A stretch of 5,802 bases of DNA, taken from assembly GCA_018334595.1 (NCBI GenBank), contig JAGXLQ010000089.1, positions 1 to 5,802 of the forward strand, given 5' to 3'. How positions within the stretch are numbered: position 1 is the stretch's first letter; each line of letters starts with the position of its first letter. The notes below the pieces were generated by a model. That model ran no database searches, was not told the DNA's origin, and saw nothing but the letters and a program-made list of their open reading frames with translations. Shown here piece after piece: positions 5,663 through 5,802 of the stretch. Position numbers and translations under genes: made by a program. Origin of the DNA: Candidatus Bipolaricaulota bacterium (GTDB lineage: Bacteria > Bipolaricaulota > Bipolaricaulia > M55B111).

Positions 5663-5802
5663 TTAACTTTCCTCGCGTCGTTCTCTCGCCTCTTCTTTGT
5701 ACTTCTGCAACTCCCGCCAGCCCCCGGGGTCGACCTTTTCGACCTCTCCAGGGGAGAGGTCTCCGATATCTACCGGTCCTATGGAGATCCGTCGCAACCT
5801 CA
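5663..5802 (-). CDS. RsuA/RluB-family rRNA pseudouridine synthase, C-terminal fragment
   Basis: Only the last 45 codons are in the window and the gene continues past the right edge. The visible sequence begins LRRISIGPVDIGDLSPGEV, which matches the family's conserved C-terminal motif L-x-R-V-x-I-G-P-x-x-L-G-D-L-x-P-G-E, found in RsuA, RluB, RluE and RluF type enzymes that isomerise uridine in 16S or 23S rRNA. After it comes a short charged tail (KYKEEARERREES) and a TAA at 5663-5665. The S4 and catalytic domains lie outside the window, so which rRNA position it modifies cannot be told. It is the first visible gene of the minus-strand operon with the DUF2007 gene and pcm. The tail is rich in Arg and Glu, as is common in this family. 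Confidence 0.82.
   Translation of the reverse strand, partial: RLRRISIGPVDIGDLSPGEVEKVDPGGWRELQKYKEEARERREES

Overview
This is a bacterial chromosome fragment of moderate GC. It carries six recognisable genes, one of them cut by the right edge, in three transcription units. Shine-Dalgarno sequences are strong (GGAGG-type, 5-6 bases from the start) and two genes start with GTG. A lipobox lipoprotein, an RsuA/RluB-type pseudouridine synthase and a bacterial-type Pcm point to Bacteria rather than Archaea. The split, two-subunit transketolase and the acidic PKD-repeat lipoprotein suit an anaerobic or deep-branching lineage, but I cannot name a phylum from the sequence.

Left part (1-1388): an unassigned flank, then a LysO-family amino-acid exporter on the minus strand (192-1118). 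It faces a plus-strand transketolase operon across a 270-base divergent intergenic region. That region holds an extended -10 promoter, a 9-base inverted repeat whose right arm lies in the promoter spacer, and a 12-base perfect palindrome in the presumed leader.

Middle (1389-3298): two plus-strand genes encode a transketolase divided into a C-terminal-type subunit (pyrimidine-binding plus C-terminal domains) and an N-terminal-type subunit (ThDP pyrophosphate-binding domain), in that order, 29 bases apart. Together they should form one heteromeric enzyme of the non-oxidative pentose phosphate pathway. A 14-bp-stem bidirectional terminator closes the operon and also serves the convergent gene.

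Right part (3314-5802), all minus strand: a secreted lipoprotein with three PKD repeats and a DUF4352-like C-terminal domain has its own leader containing a cluster of GGTTA/TAACC dyads. Upstream of it (higher coordinates) lies a compact operon: the C-terminus of a 16S/23S rRNA pseudouridine synthase, a DUF2007 small protein and protein-L-isoaspartate O-methyltransferase, with gaps of 14 and 7 bases.

I see no CRISPR array, tRNA, rRNA, insertion sequence, defence island or obvious new system. The points worth a second look are regulatory dyads in the two intergenic regions, the subunit order and altered ThDP motif of the transketolase, and the domain layout of the lipoprotein.
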